A stretch of 64,000 nt of DNA. Source: Caminibacter pacificus. Lineage in GTDB: Bacteria; Campylobacterota; Campylobacteria; Campylobacterales; Nautiliaceae. Below, one piece after another: positions 56,231 to 64,000 of this stretch. Position numbers and translations under genes: made by a program. Where the stretch lies: assembly GCF_003752135.1 (NCBI RefSeq), contig NZ_RJVK01000002.1:372001-436000 (forward strand). The letters are read 5' to 3'. Below the pieces are notes generated by a model. The model did not search any database, was not told where the DNA came from, and worked only from the letters and a program-made list of their open reading frames with translations. The number at the start of each line of letters is the position of its first letter. The first letter of the stretch is position 1.

Positions 56231-56721
56231 TGCTCGGCTCCGTCTTTTGTTATTTTTGCAAAAAGTCTATTTAGGGCGTTTATACTCGCTTTTTTATAGG
56301 CATCAAGTTTTATCTGGTCGGTCAAGACGCTTTGGGGTGCTACGTTAAAATCGTAAGTTCCCGTAACGGTATAGTTTCTGATTTTTCCGCTCTTATCTTT
56401 AAGAGTCACTTTCAAAACCACCTTACTTCTATAAAGAATCGGATATCCGTTTTCGTCATAATCAAGCGGTATTAAAGATGAAGCGCTCGGGTTTACCTCA
56501 AGCGTAGTATCACAACCGCTAAAACAGAGATTTTTATCAAAAACCGTATATATCGCGTCTCTTACCGCATCCGTTAAGAAAATAGTTTCTCTTGGATTCT
56601 TAGGGTCAATCACTACTTTTGCATTTATATTATCGCCCAAAATCTTATTTTGGTAAAGCGTACTTGGTTTATATCCGCATCCGATAAGAAAAAAAAGAAG
56701 AAAAACGGAGAATTTTTTCAA
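56227..56721 (-). CDS. lptE: LPS-assembly lipoprotein LptE-like
   Basis: A 164-residue lipoprotein with signal peptide and lipobox LIGC (Cys near 15) followed by GYKPS. The remainder is beta-rich with a C-terminal helix, as in LptE, the plug of the outer-membrane LPS translocon LptD. Position between leuS and folC is the usual one for LptE in this phylum, which supports an otherwise weak sequence match. It lies 2 nt after leuS. Confidence 0.8.
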   Translation of the reverse strand: MKKFSVFLLFFLIGCGYKPSTLYQNKILGDNINAKVVIDPKNPRETIFLTDAVRDAIYTVFDKNLCFSGCDTTLEVNPSASSLIPLDYDENGYPILYRSKVVLKVTLKDKSGKIRNYTVTGTYDFNVAPQSVLTDQIKLDAYKKASINALNRLFAKITKDGAEQ

Positions 56722-56723
56722 AT

Positions 56724-59183
56724 TTATCCCTTAACTACGATATTTATAATTCTTCCCGGAACAAAAATCTCTTTTACTATCTCTTTACCTTCAATCTGTT
56801 TTGCGACCGCTTCTTTTGCGATTTTCAAAACTTCCTCTTTATTCGCATCAGCAGGTACGCTGATTTCGGCTCTTTTTTTACCGTTAACTTGCACAGGGTA
56901 GTTGATTTCGTCTTTTTTCAAAGCTTCTTCGTCTATTTTTATAGGCTTGAAGTTTTCTCTGTTAAATAACTCTTCGCTAATTTCGCTTGTAATATGAGGA
57001 ATAATCGGCTCAAGCACGTTCATCAAAATCCAATACCCTTCCGTATAAATATCTTTGTTGTCGATTTTATTTAGAGCGTTCAGAGCTTCCATGGCACTTG
57101 CGATAAGAGTATTAAAAGCAAACGTTTTTTCATACGTATCTTTACTTCTTTTTAGCGTTTCATATACTTTTCTTCTCGCTTCTTTTTCCTCTTTTGTAAG
57201 TTTTGAAATATCGATTTGAGGAATTTTATCAGTTTTATAACACTTGCTTGCGTTTTGATATAGTCTGTTTAAGAATCTGTAAGCACCCTCGACTCCGCTA
57301 TCACTCCATTCGAGTTCTTGTTCAGGAGGCGCGGCAAATAAAATAAATAATCTTGCCGTATCGGCTCCGTATTTTGCGACAATCTCATCAGGGTCTACCA
57401 CGTTTCCTTTACTTTTACTCATTTTGCTTCCGTCTTTAAGCACCATACCTTGAGTTAGCAATCTTGCAAAAGGCTCATCCACACTCACATACCCGAGGTC
57501 TCTTAAAGCTTTTGTGAAAAATCTCGCATAAAGAAGATGTAAAATAGCATGCTCGATTCCACCGATATATTGGTCTACCGGCATCCAATATTTTTCGTCT
57601 TCTTTTCTAAACGGCACGTCTTTATATTTATGAAAATCGCTTACATATCTGAATTGATACCAGCTACTTTGAACGAAAGTATCCATAGTATCGGTCTCTC
57701 TCTCAGCCTCAGCGCCGCAAACCGGACAAGTCGTTTTTTTCCATGTAGGATGCATTTCAAGCGGATTACCGCTACCCGTAATTTCTACGTCTTCAGGAAG
57801 TGTAACAGGTAAGTTTTCTATTTTTTCAGGTACGATTCCGCATTTAGGACATTTAATAAACGGCAAAGGAGCACCCCAATATCTTTGGCGGCTGATTCCC
57901 CAATCTCTAAGTCTATAATTCGTCACTTTTTTACCGATACCGAGTTCTTCGAATTTTTTCATTATGGCTTCTTTTGCCTCTTCGCTTCTCATTCCGGTAA
58001 ATTCACCGCTATTGATTAAAATACCCGGCTCCGTATAAGCTTTAGTTTTATCAAGCTCTCCGTTTTCAGGTTTAATCACCCACTTAATAGGCAGATTGAA
58101 TTTAGTAGCGAACTCAAAATCTCTCTCATCATGTGCTGGTACCGCCATAACCGCACCGCTTCCATAATCCATAAGTACGAAATTCGCCATCCATACCGGT
58201 ACTTTTTCACCCGTAAGCGGATGAATAACGTCTATTCCCAAATAAACTCCGTCTTTTTCCATAGCTTGGCGCTCTTTTGGAAGAATAGAGCGTATTTGTC
58301 TCACTTTTTTCTCGGTTTCTTCATCAAAAAGTTTATTTTCAAGCATATAATCGATAATCGGATGTTCAGGCGCAAGAGCCGAATATGTAACTCCGTAAAT
58401 AGTATCAGGACGAGTTGTGAATACTTCATATCCGTCGAATTTTTCATTTAATTTTTTGCGACTTTCGTCTGAAAGGTTAAATTTAAATTTAAGCCCGGTA
58501 GATTTTCCAATCCAATTTTTTTGCATTGTAAGTACTTTTTCAGGCCAGCCGTCTTTTATTTTTTCCATATCGTTTAGAAGTTCTTCGGCATATTTCGTAA
58601 TTTTTATATACCAGCCCGGAAGTTCTTTAATCTCTATAGGATTGTCACATCTCCAACAACATCCGTCGATTACCTGTTCGTTTGCAAGTACGGTATGACA
58701 AGTCTCGCACCAATTCACTTTTTGAGTACGTCTCTCTAGCAAGCCGTTTTCATACATTTTTATAATAAACTCTTGCTCCCATCTGGTGTATTCGGGGTCG
58801 CTTGTCGCAAATTCGCGTGTTTTTGAAAAAGAAAGTCCCAAGCGGTTAAGCTCTTTTCTCATATAATCGATATTTTCATAAGTCCATTTTTTAGGATGAA
58901 CGCCGTGTTTAATAGCGGCGTTTTCAGCAGGCATACCGAAACTATCCCAACCAATCGGATGTAAAACGTTGTATCCTTCTTTTCTGTAATATCTCGCAAG
59001 AGCATCCCCGATAGTATAGTTTCTCACATGCCCCATATGAATTCTTCCGCTCGGATACGGAAACATAGATAAAATATATTTTTTCGGTAATGTTTTATCT
59101 TCTTTTGGCTCGAACGCCTTTTCTTTATCCCACGTATCTTGCCACTTTACTTCAATTTCAGCCGGTTTATATTCTCTCATCAA
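56724..59183 (-). CDS. leuS: Leucyl-tRNA synthetase
   Basis: An 819-residue class I synthetase. HIGH appears as HMGH in [19 protein letters not shown] is in [17 protein letters not shown], a zinc-type cysteine set is at CETC...CCWRCDN, and the CP1 editing domain has [11 protein letters not shown]. Length is normal. It lies 7 nt after the DUF6394 gene. Confidence 0.98.
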   Translation of the reverse strand: MMREYKPAEIEVKWQDTWDKEKAFEPKEDKTLPKKYILSMFPYPSGRIHMGHVRNYTIGDALARYYRKEGYNVLHPIGWDSFGMPAENAAIKHGVHPKKWTYENIDYMRKELNRLGLSFSKTREFATSDPEYTRWEQEFIIKMYENGLLERRTQKVNWCETCHTVLANEQVIDGCCWRCDNPIEIKELPGWYIKITKYAEELLNDMEKIKDGWPEKVLTMQKNWIGKSTGLKFKFNLSDESRKKLNEKFDGYEVFTTRPDTIYGVTYSALAPEHPIIDYMLENKLFDEETEKKVRQIRSILPKERQAMEKDGVYLGIDVIHPLTGEKVPVWMANFVLMDYGSGAVMAVPAHDERDFEFATKFNLPIKWVIKPENGELDKTKAYTEPGILINSGEFTGMRSEEAKEAIMKKFEELGIGKKVTNYRLRDWGISRQRYWGAPLPFIKCPKCGIVPEKIENLPVTLPEDVEITGSGNPLEMHPTWKKTTCPVCGAEAERETDTMDTFVQSSWYQFRYVSDFHKYKDVPFRKEDEKYWMPVDQYIGGIEHAILHLLYARFFTKALRDLGYVSVDEPFARLLTQGMVLKDGSKMSKSKGNVVDPDEIVAKYGADTARLFILFAAPPEQELEWSDSGVEGAYRFLNRLYQNASKCYKTDKIPQIDISKLTKEEKEARRKVYETLKRSKDTYEKTFAFNTLIASAMEALNALNKIDNKDIYTEGYWILMNVLEPIIPHITSEISEELFNRENFKPIKIDEEALKKDEINYPVQVNGKKRAEISVPADANKEEVLKIAKEAVAKQIEGKEIVKEIFVPGRIINIVVKG

Positions 59184-59190
59184 CTCTCCT

Positions 59191-59532
59191 TTAATCCCAC
59201 GCGTCTTTTGATTTTGCTATTTCTATAAAACTTAAAATAATCGTTACTATATTCGCTATCAAAGCACCGATTGCCATCGCATAAGCCGCCGGTAAATCGT
59301 TTTTAATCTCAAGATAAATAAACGCCGGTATAAGGTGTAAATCCGCAACCAAACTCGCCGCAAAAAGTTCGGCGGCAACGATATTTCTGATACCGATTTT
59401 TAAAATAGTCGAAATAAGATTCAAACTCAAAGCTATAAAAAGCGCTACTTTATTGTGATCGTATAAAAACCCCGCAACACTCGTCAAACTCATAAGCTGG
59501 AAAAAGACGTATATTACTTTTCCCCAATCCAT
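59191..59532 (-). CDS. DUF6394 small membrane protein
   Basis: A 113-residue protein with three or four hydrophobic segments ([53 protein letters not shown]). It belongs to a small family common between secF and leuS in Campylobacterota; the function is unknown. It may assist membrane insertion by location only. Confidence 0.75.
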   Translation of the reverse strand: MDWGKVIYVFFQLMSLTSVAGFLYDHNKVALFIALSLNLISTILKIGIRNIVAAELFAASLVADLHLIPAFIYLEIKNDLPAAYAMAIGALIANIVTIILSFIEIAKSKDAWD

Positions 59533-59549
59533 TTTTACCTCCTTTTAGG

Positions 59550-60521
59550 CTATACGACACCGCCTTCGTACATTTTTCTCATTTTTTCTTTTTCTCTTTT
59601 TCTTTTTTCGATTTCCATAAGTCTTTTTCTATAATCGTCAATTCTAAATCCAAGCCAGATTAAAAGAGGCGAAGCGATGAAAATTGACGAATAAGTACCT
59701 ACGATTATACCTACGAGCAATGTAAAACTAAACGGCTTGATAATCTCTCCACCGAAAAGATATAAAGTCAATACGACAAAGAAAGTCGTAAGTGAAGTTA
59801 AAACCGTTCTGCTAAGAGTTTTGGAAATAGCGTCGTTAATAAGTGTCGCTAAGTCTCTAATGCTCGATTCTCTTACTTGCTCTCTGATTCTATCGAATAC
59901 GACGATAGTATCGTTTAGAGAATATCCCATAAGAGTCAACACAGCCGCCAACACATCAAGATTCACTTCAATATGAAAAAAGCTCACAGCTCCAAGAGAT
60001 ATGATAGTATCGTGCATCAACGCAAGCACCGAAGCTACGGCAAATCGCCACTCAAATCTAACTGCTACGTATATCAAAATACCCACTATCGCAAATACTA
60101 AGGCTTTTAGTCCTTTTTCTTTTAGTTCGTTCCCTACTTTAGCACCAACGATATCGACTCTCCTGATATCGACATTTCCAAGAGGTGAAAGAAGTTTTTT
60201 TACTTCCGCTCCGAGAGACTTTTGAACGTCTCCGCTTACTTGGTCCACATTTAAACGAATCAAAATTTCATTAGGTGAGCCGAAAGTCGTAATATTGGCA
60301 CCTTTAAATTCTTTACTGATAAGTTTTCTAACTTCCGAAATAGGTACCGGTTTATCAAATCTCACCTGTATTTCAATACCGCCTCTAAAATCGATACCCC
60401 AGTTAAAACCTTTTGTAAAAATAGAAAAAAGGCTTAAAAATATAAGTATCAGCGATATAGAAACGAACAGGTTTCTTTTGCTCATAAAGTCATAAACTTT
60501 GTTTTGTGAAAAAAGTTCCAT
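59550..60521 (-). CDS. secF: Protein translocase subunit SecF
   Basis: A 323-residue RND-type membrane protein with six hydrophobic segments. GINWGIDFRGGIEIQV-like NWGIDFRGG (the periplasmic P1 start) and GYSLNDTIVVFDRIRE are canonical. Together with SecD it pulls proteins out of the SecYEG channel using the proton gradient. It lies 1 nt after secD. Confidence 0.97.
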   Translation of the reverse strand: MELFSQNKVYDFMSKRNLFVSISLILIFLSLFSIFTKGFNWGIDFRGGIEIQVRFDKPVPISEVRKLISKEFKGANITTFGSPNEILIRLNVDQVSGDVQKSLGAEVKKLLSPLGNVDIRRVDIVGAKVGNELKEKGLKALVFAIVGILIYVAVRFEWRFAVASVLALMHDTIISLGAVSFFHIEVNLDVLAAVLTLMGYSLNDTIVVFDRIREQVRESSIRDLATLINDAISKTLSRTVLTSLTTFFVVLTLYLFGGEIIKPFSFTLLVGIIVGTYSSIFIASPLLIWLGFRIDDYRKRLMEIEKRKREKEKMRKMYEGGVV

Positions 60522-60522
60522 A

Positions 60523-62085
60523 TTAAGCCTTCATTCCGAAATGTTTTGGTGTGATTTTTTTACCGCTTGCAAGCAGATATTCCCAAATTCCGTGCGTTCC
60601 TAAAATTGCCGTTAGCATACTTGCCAAAATACCGATAGCCATAGTAATAGCAAAACCTTTAATCGTTCCGGTACCGTATGCAAAAAGTGCTATTGCGGCA
60701 ATCAAAGTCGTAATGTTCGCATCCAAAATCGCACTCATAGCGTTTTTATATCCGCCCTCAATCGCCGCTTTTATTGGTTTTCCGGCGCGTATGAGCTCTC
60801 TTATACGTTCGTTAATAATTACGTTGGCATCCACGGCCATACCGACGGTTAAAACGATACCCGCCATTCCCGGAAGCGTTAATGTAGCTCCGAAAATCGC
60901 CATAATAGCGATAATCAAAAATAGGTTCGTAACAAGCGCGATATCCGCAATAATCCCGGCAAGTCCATAGTACCAAGCCATAAAAATTACTACAATAACA
61001 AATCCGCTGATAAGCGCTATCATAGATTGTCTGATACTATCCGCACCAAGACTCGCCCCAACACTTCTTTGTTCCAACAACACTACAGGAGCCGGCAAAG
61101 ACCCGCTTCTTAGAGCAATAGCAAGTACGTGAGCTTCTTCAGGACTTCCTACGGTAATCTGACCGCTACCTCCACCGATTCTCTCTTGAATAGTAGGAGC
61201 CGAATATACTTTGTTATCAACTACTATTGCAAGTCTTTTTCCTACGTTTTTACCCGTAACGTCTCCGAAAATCTGAGCTCCTTGAGAGTTTAACGTAAAG
61301 AAAATAGCCGGTTGATTGGTTTTTTGAGTAAATCCTACCGTTGCGTCCGTAATCATACTCCCGTCAAGTACCGGAGGAGTTTTCAAAAGCCACATTCTTT
61401 TCGGATTGTTTTTATCTGGCAATAATATATCCCCGTATTTTTTAGCTTCCGCAGGAGTTGTGGCTCTATGTTCTTCATCCACCAAATAAAGCTCCAAATG
61501 AGCCGCGGTTGAGATAAGTTTTTTAACGTTTTCTTTCTCTTTTTGAGTCTTAATTCCCGGAAGCTCGACAACTATCTTATCTTTACCTTGTCTTGTAACA
61601 CTCGGTTCAGCAAGCCCGAACGCGTCAAGTCTGCTTCTGATTGTCTGTACGGCAATTTTAACTGCGTTTTCTTTTGTTCTTTGGATTTCTTGAGGAGTTA
61701 AAGAAATCGTATAATAAACGCTTCCGTTTTTAACTTGTTTTTGAACTTTGATACCTTTTATGTTTTTAAGCTCTTCGTCCATTTTTTTCATATCGTCTTT
61801 GTCTATAAGCTCGAAAGTGATTTTATCTCCGTGGATTTTGAGGTTATCTATAAAAAGCTCTTTTTTTTGACTGATGTATTTAATTGTAGATGCAATTGTT
61901 TTGATTTGGTTTTTTATCGCTTCATCAGTCTTAACACCTAAAACTAAATACATTCCGCCTTGTAAATCAAGACCCAAATTAACACGAGGCTGTTTTCCGA
62001 TAAAAGAAGGTATCGTAAAAGCTATACCAAAAAGGGTAGCAAGAAGAAAAATTACAAGTCTGTAATTAAGCTTTTTCATCGTCAA
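60523..62085 (-). CDS. secD: Protein translocase subunit SecD
   Basis: A 520-residue membrane protein with the large periplasmic domain (about 30-330) and six membrane segments. LGLDLQGGMYLVLGV, ELPGIKT and GMAVDANVIINERIRE are canonical. It overlaps yajC by 20 nt. Confidence 0.97.
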   Translation of the reverse strand: MTMKKLNYRLVIFLLATLFGIAFTIPSFIGKQPRVNLGLDLQGGMYLVLGVKTDEAIKNQIKTIASTIKYISQKKELFIDNLKIHGDKITFELIDKDDMKKMDEELKNIKGIKVQKQVKNGSVYYTISLTPQEIQRTKENAVKIAVQTIRSRLDAFGLAEPSVTRQGKDKIVVELPGIKTQKEKENVKKLISTAAHLELYLVDEEHRATTPAEAKKYGDILLPDKNNPKRMWLLKTPPVLDGSMITDATVGFTQKTNQPAIFFTLNSQGAQIFGDVTGKNVGKRLAIVVDNKVYSAPTIQERIGGGSGQITVGSPEEAHVLAIALRSGSLPAPVVLLEQRSVGASLGADSIRQSMIALISGFVIVVIFMAWYYGLAGIIADIALVTNLFLIIAIMAIFGATLTLPGMAGIVLTVGMAVDANVIINERIRELIRAGKPIKAAIEGGYKNAMSAILDANITTLIAAIALFAYGTGTIKGFAITMAIGILASMLTAILGTHGIWEYLLASGKKITPKHFGMKA

Positions 62086-62377
62086 GCTTTCTTGCCACCG
62101 CCGCTTTATCGATTTTTACTTCAACGTTATCCGCAATTTTAGCTTTGATAAAGTCTTGTTCGTTTTTTACAACTTCAGCAATAATTCCGCCTGTAGTAAC
62201 GATTTTGTCACCTTTTTTTAGGCTCTCCACCATCTCTTTATGTTTTTTTGCCTGTCTTTGTTGTGGTAAAATAACAAGAAAATAAAAAATGGCAAATAAA
62301 ATAATAAGAGGTAATAATGATGCAAGTAAACTCGGTTGATTCGCACCAGCTTCCCCAGCAGCGTATAGAAAATTCAT
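62066..62377 (-). CDS. yajC: Preprotein translocase subunit YajC
   Basis: A 103-residue protein with one N-terminal membrane segment (LLASLLPLIILFAIFYFLVILPQQRQAKKH), then a small cytoplasmic domain (LKKGDKIVTTGGIIAEVV). It belongs to the SecDF-YajC complex and heads the long minus-strand array down to mfd. Its 5' part is overlapped by the possible start of lnt on the other strand. Confidence 0.95.
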   Translation of the reverse strand: MNFLYAAGEAGANQPSLLASLLPLIILFAIFYFLVILPQQRQAKKHKEMVESLKKGDKIVTTGGIIAEVVKNEQDFIKAKIADNVEVKIDKAAVARKLDDEKA

Positions 62378-63615
62378 GTAAGTCCTTTTTTAAGCGATAT
62401 TTTAACACAAAATCATTAATTACTGCAATTCTTTTCTCCGCACCCCTATATCTCTCGAGTTTTGGAGAAAATTTCTTTTTGCAATTAATAATCAGCATTA
62501 TAAGCATTGTAGCAATATATAGTTTTTTGAATATTAAACAAAGCTATTTTCAAACCGGTTTTTTTATAGGAATTTTTTGGTTTTGGTGGGTCGGACTTAG
62601 CTTTAGATACTACGATTTGACATGGATGATTCCTATAATAATTTTAGGACTCGGTATCGGTTACGGACTCATATTTTGGGGAATTGACAAAATTTTTAAT
62701 ATTTTTAAGTTTAAAATTTTAAATTTCGAAATTTCTAAAATACTTTGGGGAGTTTTTTTGATTTTCGGATTCGATTATTTAAGACCTTTTACGTTTGATT
62801 GGCTAAAACCGGAAGTCCTCCTTGCAAATTCGTTTTTTACTCCATATAAAACAACTCTTGGCTTAATCGTTTTATCGGCGTTTTTTTTCAAAGCAAAACG
62901 CCCGGGGTTTATACTTTTGCTTTTAATTGCCCTGATTTTACCCAAACCCTCGTTAACTCTCCCTCCTTTAAAAATAAAACTCGTTACAACTTATGTACCA
63001 CAAGATAAAAAATGGCTGCCCTCATACATCCCAAAAGAGATAAAAGACAATTTCAAATATATTAACGACGCGATAAAAGAACACTACGACGTAGTGGTTC
63101 TGCCTGAATCCGCTTTTCCTCTGTTTTTAAACACAAACGAAAAACTGATGCAAAAACTTATAAACTTATCTCAAAAAATCACAATCATCACGGGAGCGCT
63201 TCACCTAAAAAACCAAAAATACTACAACTCCACTTATGTTTTTGAAAATAAAAAAGTAACAATCCTCGACAAACACGTTTTAGTTCCTTTTGGAGAGTAT
63301 ATTCCTCTTCCGTTTTTTCAAGAAGAGATTAATAAAATCTTTTTCAGAGGTGCGAGCGATTACAAAACAAGCTCACATTTCGGAATTTTCACTATCAAAA
63401 AGATAAAATTCATAAACGCAATATGTTACGAAGCCACAATTGAAGATTTGTATAAACTAAACCCGAAATATATAATAGCCCTAAGCAATGATGCGTGGTT
63501 TATGCCATCAATTCAGCCCGTTTTGCAAAAACTTTTGATAAAAACGTATGCATATAAATTCAAAAAAGTAGTTTTTCACTCTATCAACGGATATCAAAGC
63601 TATGTAGTAAAATAG
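62317..63615 (+). CDS. lnt: Apolipoprotein N-acyltransferase Lnt
   Basis: A 432-residue inner-membrane enzyme that adds the third acyl chain to lipoproteins. About six hydrophobic segments cover residues 35-210, then a nitrilase-like domain with Glu in VVLPESAFP, Lys around ITGALHLKNQKYYN and Cys in INAICYEATIED. The ATG at 62317 has an AAGAGG ribosome binding site but lies inside yajC. The first about 30 residues are not hydrophobic, so the true start may be a rare codon further in. It would complete the lipoproteins LptE and CHAT seen in this window. Confidence 0.88.
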   Translation: MMQVNSVDSHQLPQQRIENSCKSFFKRYFNTKSLITAILFSAPLYLSSFGENFFLQLIISIISIVAIYSFLNIKQSYFQTGFFIGIFWFWWVGLSFRYYDLTWMIPIIILGLGIGYGLIFWGIDKIFNIFKFKILNFEISKILWGVFLIFGFDYLRPFTFDWLKPEVLLANSFFTPYKTTLGLIVLSAFFFKAKRPGFILLLLIALILPKPSLTLPPLKIKLVTTYVPQDKKWLPSYIPKEIKDNFKYINDAIKEHYDVVVLPESAFPLFLNTNEKLMQKLINLSQKITIITGALHLKNQKYYNSTYVFENKKVTILDKHVLVPFGEYIPLPFFQEEINKIFFRGASDYKTSSHFGIFTIKKIKFINAICYEATIEDLYKLNPKYIIALSNDAWFMPSIQPVLQKLLIKTYAYKFKKVVFHSINGYQSYVVK

Positions 63616-63624
63616 GAGAGAAAA

Positions 63625-64000
63625 ATGAATATTTTCATATCCGCTAACAATACCGACCGGGGAAAAACATATTCGACCTTAAAACTTATAGAAAAATTTA
63701 GCAAACTCGGATACAAAGTGGGAGTGATGAAACCGATAGAAACGGGAGTTAAGGATGTACCGCTTGATGGCAAAAAACTATTTGAAAAAGCAAAAGAATA
63801 TAACCCTAACCTAAAATCTTTAAGTCTTGAAGATATCGTACCTATCAGACACTCTTTACCGGCAGCTCCGTATGTAAGCGGAGAAGTCGATTTTGAAAAA
63901 ATAAAAAAATCATACGAAAAAATAAAACCTCTATGCGATATTTTGCTAATAGAGGGAGCCGGAGGGATTTTGGTGCCTGTTTGCGAAAACTTTTATATGA
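63625..64000 (+). CDS. bioD: Dethiobiotin synthetase BioD, 3' end outside the window
   Basis: The first 125 codons are visible. P-loop-like SANNTDRGKTYST, then VGVMKPIETGV and the LLIEGAGGILVPV strand (substrate loop) match BioD, which closes the ureido ring of biotin with CO2 and ATP. The first glycine of the P-loop is replaced by Ala-Asn. AGGAGAG precedes the ATG. It lies 9 nt after lnt, probably in the same transcript. Confidence 0.9.
   Translation, partial: MNIFISANNTDRGKTYSTLKLIEKFSKLGYKVGVMKPIETGVKDVPLDGKKLFEKAKEYNPNLKSLSLEDIVPIRHSLPAAPYVSGEVDFEKIKKSYEKIKPLCDILLIEGAGGILVPVCENFYM

Overview
The window reads as a chromosomal segment of a low-GC member of the Campylobacterota (former Epsilonproteobacteria), most likely the order Nautiliales (Nautilia, Caminibacter, Lebetimonas: hydrothermal-vent thermophiles). 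This is inference from protein character: a PUA-less ProB, an Obg without a C-terminal extension, CiaB-like and DUF6394-like proteins, a yajC-secD-secF-leuS-lptE-folC-mfd gene order and AAAAAGG-type ribosome binding sites. No rRNA is present and no species was established.

1-21.7 kb is mostly housekeeping: an HEXXH peptidase-like protein, a tandem pair of ferredoxin:thioredoxin reductase catalytic-domain proteins (one fused to rhodanese), glnK-amt with a nearby reduced NtrB/NtrC-like pair, an ExoX-like exonuclease, smpB-proB-obg, rplU/rpmA, ridA and a patatin, groES-groEL behind a strong promoter with a CIRCE-like dyad, a DctPQM TRAP transporter, tRNA-Met(CAT), dnaX, MarC and RNase Z.

22.4-39.8 kb is an all-minus-strand accessory cluster and the most interesting part. 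Read in the direction of transcription it holds (a) a periplasm-facing TPR-CHAT (caspase-like) lipoprotein, a CHASE2 membrane protein and a small secreted protein; (b) a von Willebrand A protein and a Ser/Thr kinase; (c) a tightly packed seven-gene set: NMN adenylyltransferase, secreted ankyrin protein, MthK-like TM-pore-TM-RCK protein with a RyR domain, SLOG protein, DUF4062-STAND NTPase, a giant Clp/FtsH double-AAA+ metalloprotease, and a P-loop kinase. The domains of (c) belong to families proposed to act in nucleotide- or NAD-derived signalling in conflict systems. This particular combination looks undescribed to me and could be a ligand-gated channel plus protease defence system.

40.0-49.9 kb is an integrative and mobilizable element inserted in the 3' end of tRNA-Ser(GGA). 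A 17-bp att repeat (39966-39982 and 49897-49913) bounds it, with integrase, an excisionase-like HTH, a MOBV-type relaxase and an oriT-like palindrome. The cargo is Vsr, two 5-methylcytosine methyltransferases, an unknown 229-aa protein, a McrB-like AAA+ protein and a McrC-like PD-(D/E)XK nuclease, which resembles the BsuMI/LlaJI type of restriction system. Before this insertion the CHAT cluster lay directly downstream of the tRNA, so the locus looks like a layered integration hotspot.

50-64 kb returns to core genes in one long minus-strand array (yajC, secD, secF, DUF6394, leuS, lptE, GGDEF protein, folC, mfd) with a MntA/HepT toxin-antitoxin pair embedded between folC and mfd. Divergent from it run lnt and the start of bioD.
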